From NCBI GenBank assembly GCA_017465665.1, contig JAFTVU010000029.1, positions 1 through 64,000 on the forward strand: a DNA stretch of 64,000 nt. Direction: 5' to 3'. The translations under genes and the position numbers were made by a program. Below are positions 24,034 through 34,274 of this stretch, piece after piece. A model generated the notes under the pieces. The model saw only the letters and a list, made by a program, of their open reading frames with translations, was not told the DNA's origin and did not search any database. Positions within the stretch are counted from its first letter, which is position 1, and each line of letters begins with the position of its first letter. This stretch comes from Oscillospiraceae bacterium (lineage in GTDB: Bacteria > Bacillota > Clostridia > Oscillospirales > Ruminococcaceae).

Positions 24034-27000
24034 TTGAAAAGAGTAGGACTTGATATAGGCTCAACAACTGTCAAGGTGGCAGTTATAGGAGAAAATGACG
24101 AGCTTCTGTTCAATAAGTATCAGAGACATTTTTCCGATATCCGCAAGACGGTATCGGATATAATAGCAGAGGCAGGCGAGCAGCTAAAGGGCGAGCGCGT
24201 TATGATCGCTGTTACAGGCTCTGGCGGTATCTCGGTATCAAAGTGGCTGGGGATCCCGTTCGTTCAGGAGGTGGCTGCAGGCACTAATGCCATCCGCAAG
24301 CTCATCCCTGAGACAGACGTTGCTATCGAGCTCGGCGGTGAGGATGCAAAGATCACATACCTCACAGGCGGTCTTGAGCAGCGCATGAACGGAACCTGTG
24401 CAGGCGGTACAGGTGCGTTTATAGACCAGATGGCGGCGCTTATCAATACCGATATCGGCGGACTTAACGAGCTTGCAAAGAAGCACACCACCATTTATCC
24501 CATTGCTTCCCGCTGCGGTGTTTTCGCAAAGAGCGACATCCAGCCCCTGCTGAATGACGGAGCAAAGCGCAGTGATGTGGCGGCTTCCGTTTTCCAGTCC
24601 GTAGTAAACCAGACTATAAGCGGTCTCGCTTGCGGTAAGCCTATCAAGGGAAACGTGGCTTTCCTCGGCGGACCTCTGCATTATCTTTCGGAGCTGCGCC
24701 AGCGCTTCATCGAAACGCTGCAGCTGAAGCCCGAAAATATAATCTTCCCTCCCAACGCAAACCTTTTCGTAGCAATGGGCTGTGCGCTCTCTGACGAGAG
24801 CAGCGAGATGGATATGGATGCGCTGGTGGCAAGGTCCTCCGTGCTGGAATCCAACCAGCTCCGTGAGGTGGAGCGTCTTGCTCCGCTGTTCAGGGACGAG
24901 GCAGAGCTCAACGAGTTCAAGGAGCGCCATGCGAAGTCTGTCATCCCTACCGCTGATATAGCAGCGCACACAGGCGCATGCTACCTCGGCGTGGACGCAG
25001 GCTCTACCACCACAAAGGCAGTTCTTCTCAACGGAAAGGCTGAGATACTGTATTCCTACTATGCAGGCAACGGCGGTGATCCGCTGAAGTCCGTGATAGG
25101 CATACTCAAGGAGATATATTCTCTTCTGCCTGAGGGTGCATACATAGCAAAGGCGTGTACCACAGGCTACGGTGAGCATCTCATCAAGGCGGCGCTGGGC
25201 GCTGACTACGGCGAGATAGAGACGATGGCACATTACAAGGCGGCTGACAAGGTGCTTCCCGGTGCGGAATTCATCCTTGATATCGGCGGTCAGGATATGA
25301 AGTGCATGACCGTAAAGAACGGCGAGATAGAGAGCATCCTGCTGAACGAGGCATGCTCCAGCGGCTGCGGCAGCTTTATCGAAAACTTCGCAAACGCTCT
25401 GGGAATGACCTCTGCGGAGTTCGCAAAGCTGGGCCTTACAGCGGAAAACCCTGTAGACCTCGGCTCGCGCTGCACAGTGTTCATGAACTCCCGTGTAAAG
25501 CAGGCTCAGAAAGAGGGCGCAACAGTTGCGGATATCTCCGCAGGCCTTTCCTATTCCGTTGTAAAGAACGCGCTGTTCAAGGTAATAAAGCTGCGCGATA
25601 CCGAATCCATGGGCGAGAAGATCATAGTTCAGGGCGGTACGTTCATGAACGATTCTGTTCTGCGCGCATTTGAATCCATCGTGGATAAAAAGGTCATCCG
25701 CCCCGATAAGGCAGGACTTATGGGCGCGTACGGAAGTGCGCTCATCGCGATAGAGCGTGACGATGGCAAGGGCAGTAATCTTGCCTCTGCCGAGAAGCTT
25801 GATACATTCAAGGCTGAAAAGACCACTGCACGCTGCGGACGCTGCTCCAATAACTGCCTGCTCACCATCACAAAGTTCTCTGATGGCAAGCGCTATATAA
25901 GCAACAACCGCTGTGAAAGAGGCGCTGGAAATGTTTCCGAGGGTGAAAAGCTCCCCAACCTCTTTGATTACAAATACCACCTGCTGTTTGACCGCGAATG
26001 TCTGCCCGAGGCTGCCGCAAAGCGCGGTGTTATCGGCATCCCCAGAGTTCTCGGCCTGTATGAGAACTATCCGTTCTGGCATAAGCTGTTTACGGAGCTT
26101 GGCTTCAGCGTAAAGCTTTCGCCCAAGTCCTCCCGTGAGATATATGACCGCGGCATCGAGACCATGCCCTCGGAGTCTGTATGCTACCCCGCAAAGCTTG
26201 CACACGGACACATCCAGGCGCTCATCGATGACGGCGTAAAGCTGATATTCTTCCCCTCAATGCCGTATGAGATGAAAGAGGAGAGCGGTTCTGACAACCA
26301 CTACAACTGTCCTGTAGTTGCAACCTACAGCGAGGTAATAAAGAACTCCGTTCCCGAGCTTCGCAAGGACGTGAAGTTCCTTAATCCGTTCCTGCCCATC
26401 TTCCACGAGAAGCGAATGGCAGAGCGCCTTTATGAGGAATTCAGCAAGGATGTTCCCCAGTTCGGCATAACAAAGGCAGAGCTTGCTGAGGCTCTTTCCA
26501 AGGCGTATGCGGAGGATGCGGCTTTCAAGGCTGATATCCGTGCAAAGGGCGAGGAAACACTGAAGTTTCTTGAAGAAAATGACAAGCCGGGTATAGTTCT
26601 TGCGGGTCGTCCTTATCATGTGGATCCTGAGATAAACCACGGACTTCCCGAGATGATAGCGGGCTACGGCTACGCTGTGCTCACGGAAGACAGCATCTAT
26701 CATCTGGAGGAGATAGTACGTCCTATCCGTGTAGTTGACCAGTGGATGTACCACAGCAGACTGTACGGTGCGGCGCATGTGGTAGGCAAGCATGATTGTC
26801 TGGAGCTGGTTCAGCTCAACAGCTTCGGCTGTGGTCTGGACGCAGTTACCACTGATCAGGTGCAGGAGACTCTCCGTAGCTACGGCAAGATGTACACCTG
26901 CCTCAAGATAGACGAGGTAAACAACCTCGGTGCGGCGCGTATCAGACTGCGCTCGCTCATCTCTGTAGTGGAGGAGAGAAAGCGTCACGGCTTTGTTCCC

Positions 27001-28323
27001 GTGCAGGGTCATGTGGGCTTCGTAAGACAGCCTGAGTTCACCCCTGAGATGCGTAAGAATCACACCATCCTCTGTCCGCAGATGGCACCCATGCAGTTCG
27101 ATATGCTGGAATACGCATTCCGCCACAGCGGATACAATGCGGTCATCCTTACAGATTGTTCCAAGACCGTTGTGGATGAGGGTCTGAAGTACGTAAACAA
27201 CGATGCGTGCTACCCGTCCATCCTTATCATCGGACAGCTTATCCACGCGCTGAAGAGCGGTAAATACGATCTCAGCAACACTTCCGTTATGATAACCCAG
27301 ACAGGCGGCGCGTGCCGTGCAACAAACTATGTGGGAATGCTGAAAAAGGCGCTCAAGGATGCGGGCTTCCACAATATCCCGCTCATCTCGCTGAACTTCG
27401 CAGGTCTTGAAAAGCAGAGCGGCTTCAAGCTTGCTCCGGGCATGATACTTCGTGCGGCTATGGGTATAGTATACGGCGACGTGCTTTCACGCTGCCTGTA
27501 TAAGGTACGTCCCTACGAGGTAGAAAAGGGCAGCGCCAATGCCCTGTACGAGAAGTGGAGAGATTTCCTCCACGGCGAGCTGAAATCCCTTTCGCTCAGC
27601 CGATTCAACAGGAACGTAAAGAACATTGTAAAGGACTTCTCCGAGTTCCCTGTGCTTGATATCCAGAAGCCTAAGGTTGGTCTGGTAGGCGAGATACTCG
27701 TTAAGTTCCACCCGATAGCAAACAACAACCTTATCGAGCTGCTTGAGAGTGAGGGTTGCGAGGTAGTGGTACCCGATCTCATGGGCTTCTTCTACTACGT
27801 ATGCTCCCACGGTAAGACAAAGGCTGAGCTGCTGTATATCTCCAAAAAGGGCGAGTTCGGTAACAACGCAGCCGTAAGCGTGCTGAAATTCATCGAGAGC
27901 AGCTACCGCAAGGCGGTAAAGGGCACGAAGTTCGGATGCCCCGGCGACATCTTTGAGATGCGTGAGAGCGTGCGCTCCATCGTATCTCCAGGTAATATCG
28001 CGGGCGAGGGCTGGTTCCTGTGCGCTGAGATGATAGAGCTCATCCACGAGGGCGTTCCCAATATCGTATGTATGCAGCCGTTTGCCTGCCTGCCCAACCA
28101 CGTAACAGGCAAGGGCGTTATCGGTGAGCTGCGCAGACAGTACCCCGAATCCAACATAGTAGCGGTAGACTTTGACCCGGGCGCATCCGAGGTAAATCAG
28201 GTCAACCGTATAAAGCTCATGCTCACACAGGCATTTGCGAATGCAGGCATCAGCCGCAGAGCAGTAGTGCCGCAGGTGGAGCTTGAGGATAAATACTCCG
28301 AAATAGCGGATGCTATGAAGTAA
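24034..28323 (+). CDS. Giant acyl-CoA-dehydratase-activase-like ATPase with two ASKHA domains
   Basis: 1429 aa from the TTG at 24034, chosen for AGAAAGGA 9 nt upstream and because homologues start (M)KRVGLDIGSTTVKV. Two BadF/BadG/BcrA/BcrD-type ATPase domains lie in tandem: first VGLDIGSTTVK with cluster cysteines in GTCAGGTGAF and ASRCGVF, second LGVDAGSTTTK with ACSSGCGSF and GSRCTVF. Each pair matches the [4Fe-4S] ligands that bridge a 2-hydroxyacyl-CoA dehydratase activase dimer. A further Cys cluster (CGRCSNNC...NNRCERG) and a long C-terminal region of DUF2229/HGD-D-like type follow. The physiological substrate of this long family is not established to my knowledge. No dehydratase subunit genes adjoin it. 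Confidence 0.87.
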   Translation: MKRVGLDIGSTTVKVAVIGENDELLFNKYQRHFSDIRKTVSDIIAEAGEQLKGERVMIAVTGSGGISVSKWLGIPFVQEVAAGTNAIRKLIPETDVAIELGGEDAKITYLTGGLEQRMNGTCAGGTGAFIDQMAALINTDIGGLNELAKKHTTIYPIASRCGVFAKSDIQPLLNDGAKRSDVAASVFQSVVNQTISGLACGKPIKGNVAFLGGPLHYLSELRQRFIETLQLKPENIIFPPNANLFVAMGCALSDESSEMDMDALVARSSVLESNQLREVERLAPLFRDEAELNEFKERHAKSVIPTADIAAHTGACYLGVDAGSTTTKAVLLNGKAEILYSYYAGNGGDPLKSVIGILKEIYSLLPEGAYIAKACTTGYGEHLIKAALGADYGEIETMAHYKAADKVLPGAEFILDIGGQDMKCMTVKNGEIESILLNEACSSGCGSFIENFANALGMTSAEFAKLGLTAENPVDLGSRCTVFMNSRVKQAQKEGATVADISAGLSYSVVKNALFKVIKLRDTESMGEKIIVQGGTFMNDSVLRAFESIVDKKVIRPDKAGLMGAYGSALIAIERDDGKGSNLASAEKLDTFKAEKTTARCGRCSNNCLLTITKFSDGKRYISNNRCERGAGNVSEGEKLPNLFDYKYHLLFDRECLPEAAAKRGVIGIPRVLGLYENYPFWHKLFTELGFSVKLSPKSSREIYDRGIETMPSESVCYPAKLAHGHIQALIDDGVKLIFFPSMPYEMKEESGSDNHYNCPVVATYSEVIKNSVPELRKDVKFLNPFLPIFHEKRMAERLYEEFSKDVPQFGITKAELAEALSKAYAEDAAFKADIRAKGEETLKFLEENDKPGIVLAGRPYHVDPEINHGLPEMIAGYGYAVLTEDSIYHLEEIVRPIRVVDQWMYHSRLYGAAHVVGKHDCLELVQLNSFGCGLDAVTTDQVQETLRSYGKMYTCLKIDEVNNLGAARIRLRSLISVVEERKRHGFVPVQGHVGFVRQPEFTPEMRKNHTILCPQMAPMQFDMLEYAFRHSGYNAVILTDCSKTVVDEGLKYVNNDACYPSILIIGQLIHALKSGKYDLSNTSVMITQTGGACRATNYVGMLKKALKDAGFHNIPLISLNFAGLEKQSGFKLAPGMILRAAMGIVYGDVLSRCLYKVRPYEVEKGSANALYEKWRDFLHGELKSLSLSRFNRNVKNIVKDFSEFPVLDIQKPKVGLVGEILVKFHPIANNNLIELLESEGCEVVVPDLMGFFYYVCSHGKTKAELLYISKKGEFGNNAAVSVLKFIESSYRKAVKGTKFGCPGDIFEMRESVRSIVSPGNIAGEGWFLCAEMIELIHEGVPNIVCMQPFACLPNHVTGKGVIGELRRQYPESNIVAVDFDPGASEVNQVNRIKLMLTQAFANAGISRRAVVPQVELEDKYSEIADAMK

Positions 28324-28386
28324 ACCGCCCGCAAGGGCAGCCCCGTGCGCCGTGTGGCAGCGCACACAGACAAGAAAGGAAATACT

Positions 28387-29304
28387 ATGGCAACCATGAA
28401 ATTCACTACAGAAAAGAAAGAGGATAACGGCGGCAAGGGCATTGCAACGCTGGTCATTATCGGTATCATTGCGGTGCTCGTTATCATCGTGCTGTTCAAC
28501 AGCTTCACCGTTGTAAACGAGGGCTTTATCGGCGTCAAGTATCAGTTCGGTAAGATCGTTGCAAGCGATCTCACAGCAGGTCTTAACTTCCATATCCCAT
28601 TTATCGAGGAGATCCAGCAGGTGGACACCCGTGAGCAGATCTATTCCGTTATGACTGACGCTTACACCAGCGACACTCAGACGGTAAACGAGCTGCAGCT
28701 CAAGGTCAACTACTACTATGATGGCACAAAGCTCTCCGAGCTTATCCGTACCATCGGTATCGCAAACGTTGAAACAAAGCTGCTGGTTCCGAACGTGGCA
28801 AAGATCACAAAGGACGAGATAGGTAAGGTACAGGCTGAAAAGCTGGTACAGAACCGTTCCGATGTGCAGAACGCCATCTTCGCAGAGATCAAGGAAACTC
28901 TTGCTCCCAACGGTATCATCGTTACAGCATTCGCTATCGAGAATCTTTCCTTTGACGATGCTTTCGAGCAGTCCATCCAGGCAAAGGTGATCGCTGCTCA
29001 GGACGCTCTGAAGATGCAGAACAAGACTGCCGAAAAGGAAGAGGAAGCAAAGCAGAAAGTCATCGCAGCAGAGGCTGACGCACAGTCCCAGAAGATCAAG
29101 GCAGACGCAGAGGCTTATGCAATTCAGGTGGTACAGGAGCAGATAGCTCAGTCCCCTGACTATATCAATTACCTCATGATGAGCAACTGGAACGGCGTGC
29201 TGCCGCAGGCTATCGGAACTGAGGTAAATCCCTTTATTGCACTGAACGGAGATTACTCCGCAGCTACAAGGGAGAATACGACAGTAGTTGTTCCCGCAGA
29301 GTAA
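28387..29304 (+). CDS. SPFH/prohibitin-family membrane protein
   Basis: 305 aa from the ATG at 28387 behind GAAAGGA. Single N-terminal TM helix (about residues 18-38), then the SPFH domain (VVNEGFIGVKYQFGKIVASDLTAGLNFHIPFIEEIQQVDTREQ) and a long Ala/Glu/Lys coiled coil (KTAEKEEEAKQKVIAAEADAQSQ). Such proteins form oligomeric membrane microdomain scaffolds and often modulate proteases. No NfeD or FtsH neighbour, so a specific role cannot be given. Confidence 0.88.
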   Translation: MATMKFTTEKKEDNGGKGIATLVIIGIIAVLVIIVLFNSFTVVNEGFIGVKYQFGKIVASDLTAGLNFHIPFIEEIQQVDTREQIYSVMTDAYTSDTQTVNELQLKVNYYYDGTKLSELIRTIGIANVETKLLVPNVAKITKDEIGKVQAEKLVQNRSDVQNAIFAEIKETLAPNGIIVTAFAIENLSFDDAFEQSIQAKVIAAQDALKMQNKTAEKEEEAKQKVIAAEADAQSQKIKADAEAYAIQVVQEQIAQSPDYINYLMMSNWNGVLPQAIGTEVNPFIALNGDYSAATRENTTVVVPAE

Positions 29305-29314
29305 AATATGCAGG

Positions 29315-29334
29315 GCGGCGTGAAAACACGCCGC
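29315..29334 (+). terminator. Hairpin between SPFH gene and pcrA
   Basis: Perfect 8-bp stem GCGGCGTG / CACGCCGC around AAAA, without a T tract. Weak terminator or mRNA 3' end hairpin. Confidence 0.45.
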
Positions 29335-29367
29335 TCTATCTATCACTAATAAAGGACGGTAATTATT

Positions 29368-31725
29368 TTGGATTATACCTCACTGAAAAGAAATGCGCTT
29401 ACAGCCTTTTTCTCACGCACCAATGAGATGCAGAGAAAGGCTGTGTTCAAGGTGAACGGCGCAGTGCTGATAATTGCTGGCGCAGGCAGCGGCAAGACAA
29501 CTGTACTGTGTAACCGTATCGCAAACATGATGCGCTTCGGAAACGCGTTCAACGATGAAGCTGTGCGCGGTATCTCCGCAGAAGAGGAGGAGTTCCTCTA
29601 TCAGTTCCCTGCAATGGAAAAGACGCCTGAAAACGCTCAGCGCCTTGCGGATATCGTAGCTGTTGACCCTGTAAGCCCGTGGAACATCCTTGCCATCACC
29701 TTTACAAACAAGGCGGCAAGCGAGCTGAAGCAGCGCCTTATCTCCATGATAGGCGAGGAAGCGGAGAAGATAAATGCATCCACATTCCATTCCGCCTGCG
29801 TAAAGATACTCCGCCGCGAGATAGAGCATCTCGGCTACAAGAGCAGCTTTACCATCTATGATGAGGACGATGCAAAGCGCCTTATCAAGGACGCCATGAA
29901 GAAGCAGGGCATCGATGAAAAGGTGTTCAATCCCAAGGTGTTCAAGAACATCATCTCCCGCTGCAAGGACAAGATGATAACTCCCAAGGAATTTGCAGTT
30001 ACCGCCCATAATTCCCTTGATATCATGGAAAAGCGTGCTGCGGATATCTACACCGATTATCAGGCAGCTCTTGAAGCGGCAAATGCAGTGGATTTCGATG
30101 ATATCATCTGCCTTACCGTCCGCCTTTTCGAGGAAAACCCCGATGTGCTGCAGCATTACCGCAACCTCTATAAGTACATAATGGTAGACGAGTATCAGGA
30201 TACAAACGTTGCCCAGTATAAGCTCATAGCTCTGCTGGCAGGCGACAGCGGCAATCTCTGCGTGGTTGGTGATGACGATCAGTCCATCTACCGTTTCCGT
30301 GGCGCTACCATAGAGAACATCCTCAGCTTTGAAAAGCAGTACAGGGGCTGTGAGGTCATCCGTCTTGAGCAGAACTACCGTTCCACAGAAAACATCCTCA
30401 ATGCAGCCAATGCGGTCATCCGTAACAATCACCAGCGCAAGGACAAGGCGTTGTGGTCCGATCTCGGAGAGGGCGAGAAGATACACTGTCACCGCTTCGA
30501 GAGCGAGCAGGCGGAGGCTAAGTTCATCGCAGATACCATCCTTGAGGGTACTCAGCAGGGAAAGAGCTTTGCGGATTTCGCGCTGCTGTATCGCAACAAT
30601 GCCCAGTCGCGCAGCTTTGAGAGCGCATTGGCACGTTCGGGTGTTCCGTACAAGGTAGTAGGCGGTGTGCGCTTCTACGACCGTAAGGAGATCAAGGATA
30701 TCGTATCCTATCTCGCAGTGATTAACAATCCCTATGATATGGTGCGTTTCCGCAGAGTCATCAACGAGCCCAAGCGCGGCATCGGCGACGCTACCGTTGA
30801 GGAGATAATCCGTATAGCGGAGGGACTGCGTATATCTCCGCTGGAGGTCTGCCGTGATGCCTCGGAGTATGATACGCTCTCACGCAAGGCTGCGGCGCTC
30901 AAGGCTGCTGCAAATCTCTTTGACGAGCTGGACGAGCTTGCTGATACGCTCCGCCTTGACGAGCTTATTGACGCAGTAGCTGAAAAGAGCGGCTATATGC
31001 AGGCTATGAGAGCGCTCGGCGATGAGGGTGCTGCACGTATCGACAACATCAACGAGTTGAAATCCAATGCACTGACCGTCCTTGAGGAGGATCCCGATGT
31101 CACCCTGCCCGATTTCCTTGAGCAGGTGGCGCTGGTATCCGATCTGGACAGCTACGACAGCGAATCTGACCGTGTTTCTCTCATGACCATGCACAGTGCA
31201 AAGGGTCTGGAGTTTGATACCGTTTTCCTTGTGGGAGCGGAGGATAACATCTTCCCCAGCTACCGTGCACTGGGTGATCTTTCCGAGATGGAGGAGGAGC
31301 GCCGTCTGGCATACGTTGCCATCACAAGAGCAAAGCGTATGCTCCATGTAACGCACACAGCGTACCGTATGCTGTACGGTCAGACCATGCGTAACAAGCT
31401 TTCCACATTCATCCGTGAGGTACCTGAGGAGCTCATCATCATGAAAGGCGAGCGCAAGGCTGCTCCTGCCGCAGGCTCCACCTGGACAAAGCCCCAGAAG
31501 CCGAATTATCTGGCAGACCAGGCGGCAAAGAAGTCCACCATTCCTCAGCCGATCAACAGCGGTGAGGTATTTGCCGAGGGCGACAGAGTACGTCACAATA
31601 TCTTTGGTGAGGGCACTGTCACAAAGGCTATGCGCACAGGCAATGATACCATGCTCACCATCGTGTTTGACAGAGTAGGCGAAAAGAAGCTGATGGCGAA
31701 TTTTGCCCGTGTTACAAAGGTGTAA
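29368..31725 (+). CDS. pcrA: ATP-dependent DNA helicase PcrA/UvrD
   Basis: 785 aa superfamily 1A helicase. Walker A AGAGSGKTT, motif Ia ITFTNKAASELKQR, Walker B IMVDEYQDTN, motif III VVGDDDQSIYRFRGA, motif IV QNYRSTENIL, motif V TMHSAKGLEFDTVFLVG and motif VI AYVAITRAKRML. The PcrA-type C-terminal tail (GDRVRHNIFGEGTV) that binds RNA polymerase in Bacillus is present. The start codon is TTG, 8 nt after AAAGGACGG; no in-frame ATG exists near it. Acts in nucleotide excision repair and clearance of RNA polymerase conflicts. Confidence 0.95.
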   Translation: MDYTSLKRNALTAFFSRTNEMQRKAVFKVNGAVLIIAGAGSGKTTVLCNRIANMMRFGNAFNDEAVRGISAEEEEFLYQFPAMEKTPENAQRLADIVAVDPVSPWNILAITFTNKAASELKQRLISMIGEEAEKINASTFHSACVKILRREIEHLGYKSSFTIYDEDDAKRLIKDAMKKQGIDEKVFNPKVFKNIISRCKDKMITPKEFAVTAHNSLDIMEKRAADIYTDYQAALEAANAVDFDDIICLTVRLFEENPDVLQHYRNLYKYIMVDEYQDTNVAQYKLIALLAGDSGNLCVVGDDDQSIYRFRGATIENILSFEKQYRGCEVIRLEQNYRSTENILNAANAVIRNNHQRKDKALWSDLGEGEKIHCHRFESEQAEAKFIADTILEGTQQGKSFADFALLYRNNAQSRSFESALARSGVPYKVVGGVRFYDRKEIKDIVSYLAVINNPYDMVRFRRVINEPKRGIGDATVEEIIRIAEGLRISPLEVCRDASEYDTLSRKAAALKAAANLFDELDELADTLRLDELIDAVAEKSGYMQAMRALGDEGAARIDNINELKSNALTVLEEDPDVTLPDFLEQVALVSDLDSYDSESDRVSLMTMHSAKGLEFDTVFLVGAEDNIFPSYRALGDLSEMEEERRLAYVAITRAKRMLHVTHTAYRMLYGQTMRNKLSTFIREVPEELIIMKGERKAAPAAGSTWTKPQKPNYLADQAAKKSTIPQPINSGEVFAEGDRVRHNIFGEGTVTKAMRTGNDTMLTIVFDRVGEKKLMANFARVTKV

Positions 31726-31731
31726 ATAAAA

Positions 31732-31757
31732 AGCTCCTCCCTTTTCAGGGAGGAGCT
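31732..31757. terminator. Bidirectional terminator between pcrA and the zinc-ribbon gene
   Basis: An 11-bp perfect stem (AGCTCCTCCCT / AGGGAGGAGCT). The plus strand continues GATTTTG; the minus strand continues with five T residues. Both convergent genes can end here. Confidence 0.88.
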
Positions 31758-31774
31758 GATTTTGTTATGTGGAA

Positions 31775-32227
31775 TTATTCCTCGGTCTTGGCTTCCTCAG
31801 CAGGAGCTTCTTCCTTTGCTTCCTCGGCAGGAGCTTCCTCAGCCTTGGGCTCTTCCTTAACCTCGATAACAGGGAGCTTTGCGCCGCACTTGGGGCAGAA
31901 GTTGTTATCGTTCTTTGTCTTTGCGCCGCACTTCTCGCAGGTAACGATGCCTGTCAGCTCGTCGATCTGCTTATCGATGTCAGTGAGAGCGTCGCAGCTT
32001 GCGTCGATATCAGCAATAGCGGTATCGAATGCTTCGCCGTCCTTTTCGTCAGCCTTAGCCATCTGGTATACCAGAGCGCCCAGCTTCTCGTACTTTGCCT
32101 TGATATCGGAATTGATCTGAGCTTTCTTTACCTTCAGCTTGGAGATCTTCACTGCTTCGTCAGTCTTCTTGCCTGCTGTGGAGGCAACGTTCTTGGTTGT
32201 GGATAAAAATTCGTCAAAAAATCCCAT
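31775..32227 (-). CDS. Zinc-ribbon protein with coiled coil and acidic repeat tail
   Basis: 150 aa from the ATG at 32227, preceded on the minus strand by AAAGGAGT; upstream in-frame codons to 32272 lack a ribosome site. Order: N-terminal MGFFDEFLSTTKNVASTAGKKTDE helix, a helical segment (about 20-90), a four-Cys zinc ribbon CEKCGAKTKNDNNFCPKCGAKL (about 97-118), and a low-complexity acidic tail with repeated EEAPAEEAK. No catalytic motif. Function unknown; similar small zinc-ribbon proteins are common in clostridia. Confidence 0.82.
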   Translation of the reverse strand: MGFFDEFLSTTKNVASTAGKKTDEAVKISKLKVKKAQINSDIKAKYEKLGALVYQMAKADEKDGEAFDTAIADIDASCDALTDIDKQIDELTGIVTCEKCGAKTKNDNNFCPKCGAKLPVIEVKEEPKAEEAPAEEAKEEAPAEEAKTEE

Positions 32228-32409
32228 TTCGATTACTCCTTTCATGATACGCGGAATATACCGCCTGAACATATTGTATCATATTCCTGCGCTTTTTTCA
32301 AGTATACCGCCGCAGTTTTCATCAGTTCAACACATAAACTATCTTCCTTTGACATCAATCTCCACAAAAACGCCCCTGTTTGGTCTAAAAACTATGGCAC
32401 TACCGCTCA

Positions 32410-32438
32410 TTGACTTTATCTGCGCTCAGAGTTATAAT
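32410..32438 (+). promoter_or_regulatory. sigma-A promoter of the SulP gene
   Basis: TTGACT (32410-32415), 17-bp spacer, consensus TATAAT (32433-32438). Confidence 0.82.
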
Positions 32439-32478
32439 TAATCTCGGTAAAGAATTAGTAAAAAAGAGGGTAATTATA

Positions 32479-34119
32479 ATGTTCAAGAAGTACATCTCCG
32501 ATCTTAAAACGGAGTTCAGAGGCTACAACGGCAAGAGCCTCGCAAAGGACCTGATGGCAGGCCTGACAGTTGCGGCTGTTGCGCTTCCTCTGGCTCTGGC
32601 TTTCGGTGTCAGCTCGGGTGCTGACGCTGCGGCAGGCATGGTTACTGCCATCGTTGCAGGTATCGTCATTGCTATACTCGGCGGCGCTTCCTATCAGATA
32701 TCAGGACCTACAGGTGCAATGGCGGCTATCCTGCTTTCCGTTTCAGCCCAGTACGGAGTATCGGGCGTGCTGATGGCAGGCTTCCTTTCGGGCGTGATCC
32801 TTATCGTTGCGGCGCTGTGCAAGGTGGGTAAGCTGGTAAGCTATCTGCCGTCGCCCGTTATCACAGGCTTTACATCGGGTATCGCAATAATCATCGCTCT
32901 GGGTCAGATAGATAACTTCTTCGGCACAAAGTCCGTAGGCGAGAACGCCATCCAGAAGATCATCTCCTATTTCAACGGCGAGGGCAGCTTTGCTCCCAAC
33001 TGGTGGGCAGTGATGTTCGGTGTGCTCGTAATGGTCATCATGATAGTCTACCCAAAGAAATGGAATGCCGTAGTGCCATCCTCTCTTGTAGGAATCATCG
33101 TGGCGCTTGTTGTGAATATGATAGCATTCCCCGATGGCGTGGTAGCAGAGGTGGGAGATATTCCGCGCAGCCTTGTCACAAAGGACAGCCTTATCGTAAA
33201 CGGCTTTGATTTCTCCAATATAACTCAGCTCATCATGCCAGCGGTATCCGTTGCGGCACTTGGCATGATAGAGAGCCTGCTGTGCGGTGCTTCCGCAGGC
33301 AAGATGAAAGGCGAGCGCCTTGACGCTCAGCGTGAGCTTATAGCACAGGGCATCGGCAACATGGTGATACCGCTGCTGGGCGGTGTTCCCGCAACCGCAG
33401 CTATCGCGCGTACATCCGTAGCCATCAAATCGGGCGGACAGACACGTCTGGTAAGCGTGGTGCATTCTATCGTGCTGATACTTTCCATGTTCCTGCTGGG
33501 CGGCGTTATGAGCCGTATTCCTCTGGCAGCACTGGCAGGCGTACTGATGGTTACAGCTTTCCGCATGAATGAATGGCATGCCATCAAGAGCATTTTCGGC
33601 AAGAAGTTCAAGTCCTCCATCCTGCAGTATCTTATCACGATGGTGGCAACCGTTGTGTTCGACCTCACTGTGGCTATCGTTATCGGTGTTGTTGCGGCTA
33701 TGCTGGTGTTCATCGTCAAGAGCTGCGAGCTAAAGGTCATCGTAAGCGATATCGACGAGCGCAGACTTCAGGGTGGCAAGTACAGCGACAAGCTGAAGAG
33801 CTGCAAGGTGGTATATCTTTCCGGTCCTCTCTTCTTCGGAACACAGGAGAAGCTCATCGGATCCATCTCGGAGCTTTCCGAGGCAAAGCAGATCATCCTT
33901 TCCATGCGTGGTGTGCCTACTGTGGATGATATCTCTCTCGGCGAGCTTGAGAGCCTATACAAGCAGCTTAAGGAGCAGGGCACTCAGATAATGTTCTGCG
34001 GCGTGCAGGAGGCGGTATCGGAGATGATGGAGAGAGCCGATTTCAGAAAGCGTATCGGCGAGGAGAACTTCTACTGGGATGCAGTAGCGGCGATAAACGC
34101 ACTGGAAACAGCAGAATAA
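32479..34119 (+). CDS. SulP/SLC26-family anion transporter with STAS domain
   Basis: 546 aa from the ATG at 32479 (AAGAGGG upstream). About 10-12 hydrophobic helices cover residues 25-425, with the family signatures [21 protein letters not shown] and [13 protein letters not shown]-terminal STAS domain (about 440-546, [32 protein letters not shown]) is complete. Transports sulfate, bicarbonate or another small anion; the substrate cannot be read from sequence. Monocistronic, with its own promoter and terminator. Confidence 0.92.
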   Translation: MFKKYISDLKTEFRGYNGKSLAKDLMAGLTVAAVALPLALAFGVSSGADAAAGMVTAIVAGIVIAILGGASYQISGPTGAMAAILLSVSAQYGVSGVLMAGFLSGVILIVAALCKVGKLVSYLPSPVITGFTSGIAIIIALGQIDNFFGTKSVGENAIQKIISYFNGEGSFAPNWWAVMFGVLVMVIMIVYPKKWNAVVPSSLVGIIVALVVNMIAFPDGVVAEVGDIPRSLVTKDSLIVNGFDFSNITQLIMPAVSVAALGMIESLLCGASAGKMKGERLDAQRELIAQGIGNMVIPLLGGVPATAAIARTSVAIKSGGQTRLVSVVHSIVLILSMFLLGGVMSRIPLAALAGVLMVTAFRMNEWHAIKSIFGKKFKSSILQYLITMVATVVFDLTVAIVIGVVAAMLVFIVKSCELKVIVSDIDERRLQGGKYSDKLKSCKVVYLSGPLFFGTQEKLIGSISELSEAKQIILSMRGVPTVDDISLGELESLYKQLKEQGTQIMFCGVQEAVSEMMERADFRKRIGEENFYWDAVAAINALETAE

Positions 34120-34127
34120 CAGATTTT

Positions 34128-34163
34128 CCGCTCACAGAAAAGCTGTGGGCGGAGTTTTGTTTT
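34128..34163 (+). terminator. Terminator of the SulP gene
   Basis: A 10-bp stem with one G.T pair (CCGCTCACAG / CTGTGGGCGG) followed by AGTTTTGTTTT. Confidence 0.85.
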
Positions 34164-34187
34164 ATGCACATATTGTTGGCGCAGATA

Positions 34188-34216
34188 TTGATTTTTACCC
34201 ATGTTCATGCTATAAT
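34188..34216 (+). promoter_or_regulatory. Extended -10 promoter of the remA-gmk block
   Basis: TTGATT (34188-34193), 17-bp spacer, TATAAT (34211-34216) preceded by TGC. Confidence 0.8.
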
Positions 34217-34274
34217 ATTATCGTATAATGTGTTACTATGCGTTTTTGCGCTCAAAAGAAAGGTGCGTGTAAGG

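Noticed and set aside
24238-26211. 657-codon open frame on the minus strand inside the activase gene
   Set aside because: Antisense shadow of a gene with clear domains on the plus strand. Composition is Cys/Leu-rich without motifs, and there is no ribosome site. Similar long shadows at 179-1324, 1831-3195, 14204-15124, 19256-20530, 27487-29346, 44149-45936 and 61982-63502 were dropped for the same reason.
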